A stretch of DNA of 64,000 nt, from contig CAMLMH010000012.1 of the NCBI GenBank assembly GCA_946481315.1, positions 1 through 64,000 of the forward strand, given 5' to 3'. Below, in pieces: positions 60,066-64,000 of the stretch; the stretch's first letter is position 1; each line of letters opens with the position of its first letter. The translations under genes and the position numbers were made by a program. The notes beneath the pieces were generated by a model. It did no database searches. It was not told where the DNA came from and worked only from the letters and a program-made list of their open reading frames with translations. This DNA is from an uncultured Bacteriovorax sp. (GTDB lineage Bacteria > Bdellovibrionota > Bacteriovoracia > Bacteriovoracales > Bacteriovoracaceae).

Positions 60066-61373
60066 ATGAGCAGAGATAAGCTTCAATTGCTTTCCCCACT
60101 TTTTTTGAAGTACCAGAATGAGTACGAAAAAAATCCGCGCTCGCGGGTTTTCGCTCCACTTGCAGAAACTTACCGCAAGCTAGGCATGACTGACAAAGCG
60201 ATGGAAATACTTTCGCAAGGAATTCGTTTTCATCCAACTTATGTAATGGGTTATCTGGGACTAGCTTTTTGCTATTTTGACCTTAAGCAATTCAACCTCG
60301 CTTATTCCACTTTGCGCCCATTAGTGGAAAGTAACCGAGACAACATTCGCTTGCAAAAGTTATTTGCCGATATTTGTCTTGAGTTAAACCATAAAGAAGA
60401 AGCTCTGGAAACTTTTAAGTATCTGCTGTTCATCAATCCTCGCGATCGAGAAGTAGCGGCTCAGGTTACTATGCTTGAGAATTTAATTGAAAGTCAGTAC
60501 CGGCCAGTTCATAAGCCTATATTTATTCCAGAAAATGAACTGATCGATAAAGAAGAAACAATTCAAAAAAAGGAAACTGAACTGTTCAACCTGGACAATC
60601 TGGATGTTGTGCCTCAGGCAGATAAGCAGGATTTTGATGACTGGTTAGCGCTTGATTTAAGTAAGGACAGTAAAAAGATTTCTACAGATGAAGAAAAATT
60701 TGATCTCTGGAATTTAAAAAAAGTTTCAGGCACTTTGGAAGAAAAAAAACCTTTATTCAAAAATGCTTCCGATGAGCGCAGCTTTGAAGTTAAGAATGAG
60801 CCAAAGAGTGCAGAGAAAAATATCCCGCCAACATCAACCTCATTTGCGCCAACTTTGGATCTTGATACTAATGAAGATTCCCCGGCAGTGGTAACTGAAG
60901 CGCCATTAGTGACTCATACTCTGGTAGATTTATACTGTGGGCAGGGCCATATTGAAAAGGCACTCGAAGTTTTAGAGAAAATTCTTGCATTAAATCCTCA
61001 AGATAAGCGAACGATTAACAAAATTGCTGAAATAAAAGCTTTAATGGGCGTAGAAAATGAGTTTGAAGATAAAACTGAAGAGACTTCTGGTAATTTAGAT
61101 ATCGACTTAGAGCAATTTACAGCTAAAGAACACACTTTACATGCAAAAACACTGGTCCCTTTAGAAGAAAACACTGTGACCGAAGAAGAAGGCCGTCAGC
61201 ATCTCATGAGCCTGATTGATGAAACCTTGGGTCCTGATCATGCCATTGAAGAAGGGCAGGTTGATGTCAAAAAATCTGATGAACTCGGCCAGACGAGAAT
61301 TGTTGAAGAAAAACTCACCAGGTTTCTGCAGAAGATCCATAAGAGAGCACTGGAAATTCAATCCCGTGTCTGA
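60066..61373 (+). CDS. TPR protein downstream of pilQ
   Basis: 435 aa. Three or more TPR motifs at the N-terminus (about 20-140), a long acidic linker of low complexity (about 150-275), then another TPR-like pair (VDLYCGQGHIEKALEVLEKIL). There is no signal peptide, so it is cytoplasmic. It starts 7 bases after pilQ and is likely co-transcribed; a pilus-related role (for example as an adaptor) is plausible but unproven. Confidence 0.75.
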   Translation: MSRDKLQLLSPLFLKYQNEYEKNPRSRVFAPLAETYRKLGMTDKAMEILSQGIRFHPTYVMGYLGLAFCYFDLKQFNLAYSTLRPLVESNRDNIRLQKLFADICLELNHKEEALETFKYLLFINPRDREVAAQVTMLENLIESQYRPVHKPIFIPENELIDKEETIQKKETELFNLDNLDVVPQADKQDFDDWLALDLSKDSKKISTDEEKFDLWNLKKVSGTLEEKKPLFKNASDERSFEVKNEPKSAEKNIPPTSTSFAPTLDLDTNEDSPAVVTEAPLVTHTLVDLYCGQGHIEKALEVLEKILALNPQDKRTINKIAEIKALMGVENEFEDKTEETSGNLDIDLEQFTAKEHTLHAKTLVPLEENTVTEEEGRQHLMSLIDETLGPDHAIEEGQVDVKKSDELGQTRIVEEKLTRFLQKIHKRALEIQSRV

Positions 61374-61385
61374 TAATTACTATAC

Positions 61386-61823
61386 ATGAAAAACTCCAAG
61401 AAATTTCTTATTATAAACGGACCAAATCTCAATATGCTTGGTTTGCGGGAACCTGAAATTTACGGAAGTGAAAACTTAGAGCAAATCATAAAATTCACAG
61501 AGCAATCCTTAATGCCAGAAGGAGTATCTCTGCAGTGGTTCCAGTCTAACATAGAAGGTGAAATTGTAACTCGTATACAAGCAGCACTTTCCGAGGACTT
61601 TCAAGCGCTTATCATAAATCCGGGAGCTTATTCACATACCAGTGTGGCCATTTATGACGCTCTTCAAATGATAAAAATTCCAGTGATAGAAGTCCACCTA
61701 TCAAACACTCATCGACGCGAAGAGTTCAGGCAAACTAAGTTGACTGCGAAAGCTTCAACTATCATAATGGAGGGCCTAGGCAGGCTCGCATATCTTACCG
61801 CTGTTAAATCTCAGCTTTTATAA
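61386..61823 (+). CDS. aroQ: 3-dehydroquinate dehydratase, type II
   Basis: 145 aa, the usual length. Motifs INGPNLNMLGLREPEIYG, QSNIEGE, INPGAYSHTS and EVHLSNTHRREEFR include the catalytic Tyr, Asn, Glu and His of the dodecameric enzyme. It dehydrates 3-dehydroquinate in the shikimate pathway. It lies between a TPR gene and efp, an aroQ-efp pair common in bacteria. Confidence 0.96.
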   Translation: MKNSKKFLIINGPNLNMLGLREPEIYGSENLEQIIKFTEQSLMPEGVSLQWFQSNIEGEIVTRIQAALSEDFQALIINPGAYSHTSVAIYDALQMIKIPVIEVHLSNTHRREEFRQTKLTAKASTIIMEGLGRLAYLTAVKSQLL

Positions 61824-61835
61824 AAAGGAAATTTT

Positions 61836-62414
61836 ATGTTCGACACAAACGACTTGAAGAAAGGATTGAAAATTGAACTTGAGGGCAAGCCTTATGTTAT
61901 TTTAAAATCTGATTTCACTAACCCTGGAAAAGGTTCTGCATTTGTTACCGCCAGACTTAAAAACCTGGAGACAGGTCAGGTAATTGAAAGAACTTTTAAA
62001 TCAGGAGTTTCAACTAATGCAACTCAGCCTGATCTTGAAGAAAAAGAAGTAGAATATACTTACGCTGATCCAGATGGATTTAACTTTCTTGATCAATCGA
62101 ACTTTGAAACAATTCATTTAACGAATGAGCAAATTGGTGATGATAAATATTATCTAATGGAAGGTTCAAAACTAACTGTTCTTTACTATAAAGGCCGACC
62201 AATTTCGATTGAACACCCACACTTTATTTATATCAAAGTTGCCGAGACTGATCCTGGATTAAAAGGTGATACTGCTTCTGGTGCCACGAAAAAAGCTATC
62301 ATGGAGACAGGACTGCAAGTAAAAGTTCCGCTTTTTATTAAAGAAGGTGAACTTCTAAAAATCGATACTCGCACCGGCGAATATATTGAAAGAGCTACTG
62401 CAGATAAAAAATAA
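61836..62414 (+). CDS. efp: Translation elongation factor P
   Basis: 192 aa. The N-terminal KOW-like domain has NPGKGSAFV, where the lysine is the modification site, followed by OB domains ending KIDTRTGEYIER, the EF-P signature. It relieves ribosome stalling at proline runs. No modification gene (epmA or others) is in the window. A ribosome-binding site AAAAGGAA precedes the ATG. Confidence 0.97.
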   Translation: MFDTNDLKKGLKIELEGKPYVILKSDFTNPGKGSAFVTARLKNLETGQVIERTFKSGVSTNATQPDLEEKEVEYTYADPDGFNFLDQSNFETIHLTNEQIGDDKYYLMEGSKLTVLYYKGRPISIEHPHFIYIKVAETDPGLKGDTASGATKKAIMETGLQVKVPLFIKEGELLKIDTRTGEYIERATADKK

Positions 62415-62430
62415 TTTACTCCACTAATTT

Positions 62431-62460
62431 GAGGGGCAATATTCGCCCCTCAATCTTCTC
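62431..62460 (+). terminator. Terminator-like hairpin after efp
   Basis: GAGGGGC (62431-62437) and GCCCCTC (62445-62451) form a 7-bp GC-rich stem with a 7-nt loop, followed by a T-rich but broken tail. Confidence 0.65.
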
Positions 62461-62523
62461 CCTTTTTCAGGTTAAAATAAAAATAATCTCAATAACTTAA
62501 CCGTTTTGAAAAAAGGGCTTCAT

Positions 62524-63693
62524 TTGAGTTTAGAGCATATCAATCAGCTTCTTAAGAATAAGGACTGGGCCACAGTTGCGCACAGTTTAGAAGAATCTAT
62601 TAATAGCGATAGCGATCCTAGATTGATAATTGATCTATTTGAAAAAATTCCATTAAGTTATCGTGAAGAAAATTGCTTCCATATTTTTTTGAAATTGTGG
62701 CAGCCTGCATTGAGTGCAGGAAAACTAAAACTGGCCCGTGATTATGCTCAATTAATTATTTTTCATCTCATCAGGTTAAAACGTTTCCCCTATCTTGCAG
62801 AACTCATACAAGAATTCAAAAAAAACGGTCTGACTAAATTAAAATTTCCGGAAGAAGAAATTGAAATTATACGCGGTATTTATCCAGTTGATAAATTACA
62901 ACCTTCAGAGAGCTGGGATCTTGTCAGCTTACACCCTGAAAAATGGAAGGAGTCGCGTAGCTTTTTGAAAAATTACCTAATGCAATCAGATGAATGGCAA
63001 GCTGATCAATGGAAACTTGCTTATGAATATATTTTAAATTTCCATTTTGATTTGGATATTTTATTTCTGATCAGTCAGAAAGCTTCTGACTTAAAAAAAA
63101 CCGAACATGTTCATAAGTTCGAAAAATATTTTTCCAGCAATGGCTTAGGTAGCGGATTGTTGTCTCAAAAAAAATTCACAGAAGCAACTGCTGCTCCTGT
63201 TAATTCAACTCACTTTGACTATGATGAACTGGCATTGCACGTTATGTCGGGTGAGCTGGAGCCTTCAAGGGACGAACAGAGAAAAGTTTTAATCACATTG
63301 AAAGATATTGAGGACAGTGAGTTGCTGGTTAAAGGCAAGGATATGATTGTAGCCTTCAGTCTGCTTGGCATGGAAGAGGTTGTGCTTTATCTGTGTCGCA
63401 GAACAATCCCTCTGCTTCAAGACCTGAAATCTAAAATAAGTCTGCATTATACTTGCGCTCAGACTTTATTTGATCGTGGTAATTATCATTCACTTATAGA
63501 TTACGTGGATGATATGACAGAGAAGGAGCCGCTCCTGAAAGAAGAGAGAATTGCTTTCGACTATCTGAAGGCTGAGGCTTTGTTTAAACTCAAAAGATAT
63601 AAGCAAGCGGGTAATATTTTTGCACAAATAAAAAAGTTTAATCCATACTTCAGACTGGTGAGCCAGAGGTTAAGAGATAGTGAAACTGCTTAA
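62524..63693 (+). CDS. Helical-repeat protein of unknown function
   Basis: 389 aa from a TTG at 62524, chosen because AAAAGGG lies six bases upstream; another in-frame TTG at 62506 would give 395 aa but has no such site. The protein is almost all helical with TPR-like repeats at the N-terminus (HINQLLKNKDWATVAHSLEES) and at the C-terminus (DYLKAEALFKLKRYKQAGNIF). There is no signal peptide. It overlaps the start of the next gene by 14 bp. Confidence 0.72.
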   Translation: MSLEHINQLLKNKDWATVAHSLEESINSDSDPRLIIDLFEKIPLSYREENCFHIFLKLWQPALSAGKLKLARDYAQLIIFHLIRLKRFPYLAELIQEFKKNGLTKLKFPEEEIEIIRGIYPVDKLQPSESWDLVSLHPEKWKESRSFLKNYLMQSDEWQADQWKLAYEYILNFHFDLDILFLISQKASDLKKTEHVHKFEKYFSSNGLGSGLLSQKKFTEATAAPVNSTHFDYDELALHVMSGELEPSRDEQRKVLITLKDIEDSELLVKGKDMIVAFSLLGMEEVVLYLCRRTIPLLQDLKSKISLHYTCAQTLFDRGNYHSLIDYVDDMTEKEPLLKEERIAFDYLKAEALFKLKRYKQAGNIFAQIKKFNPYFRLVSQRLRDSETA

Positions 63694-64000
63694 TAAGATC
63701 ATCATCGCATTTTTCGTGCTGACATTGATCATCTTGTATGGTGGTTGGAGATTTATTCACTCTGAAGATTTCTCTCGAAATATTTCTGTCAAAGTTTCTT
63801 CTCTTTTAACAAAGAAATTCGGGGCAAAGCTTAGCTTCACAGGAGTTGAGTTCCGATTGGTCCCTCTTTCAACTACTTTCAAGAATGTAACTATTCACAG
63901 AGCTGATCCTTTAACACTCGATCTGGATCTCAATGCAGAAGAATTATCTGTCGCATTTACGTATTCAAGTTTTTTGTCCAGCAATCTTGAAATAGATGAA
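63680..64000 (+). CDS. AsmA-like membrane protein, 5' part only (cut by window end)
   Basis: 107 codons to the window edge. It starts at a GTG at 63680, inside the end of the preceding gene. One N-terminal membrane segment (about 6-22) is followed by the pattern GAKLSFTGVEFRLVPLSTTF and KNVTIHRADP, which resembles the start of AsmA/TamB-type proteins that carry lipids between membranes. The rest of the gene is outside the window. Confidence 0.6.
   Translation, partial: MKLLNKIIIAFFVLTLIILYGGWRFIHSEDFSRNISVKVSSLLTKKFGAKLSFTGVEFRLVPLSTTFKNVTIHRADPLTLDLDLNAEELSVAFTYSSFLSSNLEIDE

Noticed and set aside
1..64000. tRNA, rRNA, CRISPR arrays, intact transposons or prophage
   Set aside because: No cloverleaf-like T-loop sequence, spaced direct repeats, transposase or integrase motifs, or phage structural genes were seen on either strand.

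Overview
The window looks like a chromosomal segment of a low-to-moderate GC Gram-negative bacterium of the Bdellovibrionota/deltaproteobacterial type, most plausibly a Bacteriovorax- or Peredibacter-like relative of Bdellovibrio. This rests on three tandem small flagellins, a Myxococcus-like pil gene order (pilB-T-C-A, ABC transporter, pilD, pilMNOPQ), many secreted proteins without named families, and the overall base composition. The taxonomic call is inference; no rRNA or tRNA gene is visible. No CRISPR array, intact insertion sequence or prophage was seen.

Region 1 (1-6.7 kb) holds three flagellin genes. The second and third are near duplicates, each with its own sigma-28-like promoter and a hairpin-rich leader. 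Between flagellins 1 and 2 lies an accessory island on the minus strand: a 5'-truncated RHS/YD-repeat tip, a small membrane protein behind it, and a secreted alpha/beta-hydrolase-like protein with three cysteine repeats. Region 2 (6.8-9.3 kb) has a PilZ protein, an LpxH-like phosphoesterase and two small exported proteins.

Region 3 (9.4-21.0 kb, minus strand) reads as one long tightly packed unit: fliD, fliS, a FliT-like gene, a Maf-N-like gene, two GT9 glycosyltransferases with extra helical C-termini, small helical genes, a histidine kinase/response regulator pair, nadK and recN. A sigma-28-like promoter lies at its head, followed within about 50 nt by an intrinsic terminator, suggesting an attenuated leader or a short sigma-28-dependent RNA. 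The set looks like flagellar cap and export-chaperone genes plus a flagellin glycosylation module.

Region 4 (21.0-37.2 kb) is mixed housekeeping and surface genes: a polytopic membrane protein, an IMPase-family enzyme, a minimal sigma-54 activator, a secreted barstar homologue, rlmE, a penicillin-binding transpeptidase, lepB, mutS2 head-to-head with an RqcH-like gene, and a 1429-residue lipoprotein. Region 5 (37.2-47.1 kb) is a continuous operon of an RlmI-like methyltransferase, the MoxR/DUF58/Bat module (with a BatB-BatC fusion), ribF and an AroE-like gene.

Region 6 (47.2-60.1 kb) is a type IV pilus locus. Sigma-28-like promoter sequences lie ahead of both pilB and pilA, and the pilSR regulators found at this place in Myxococcus are absent. 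With the flagellin and fliD promoters this gives five similar sites, suggesting that pili and flagella share one regulon here; that is the main hypothesis from this window. The segment ends with a TPR protein, aroQ, efp, another helical-repeat protein and the start of an AsmA-like gene cut by the window edge.
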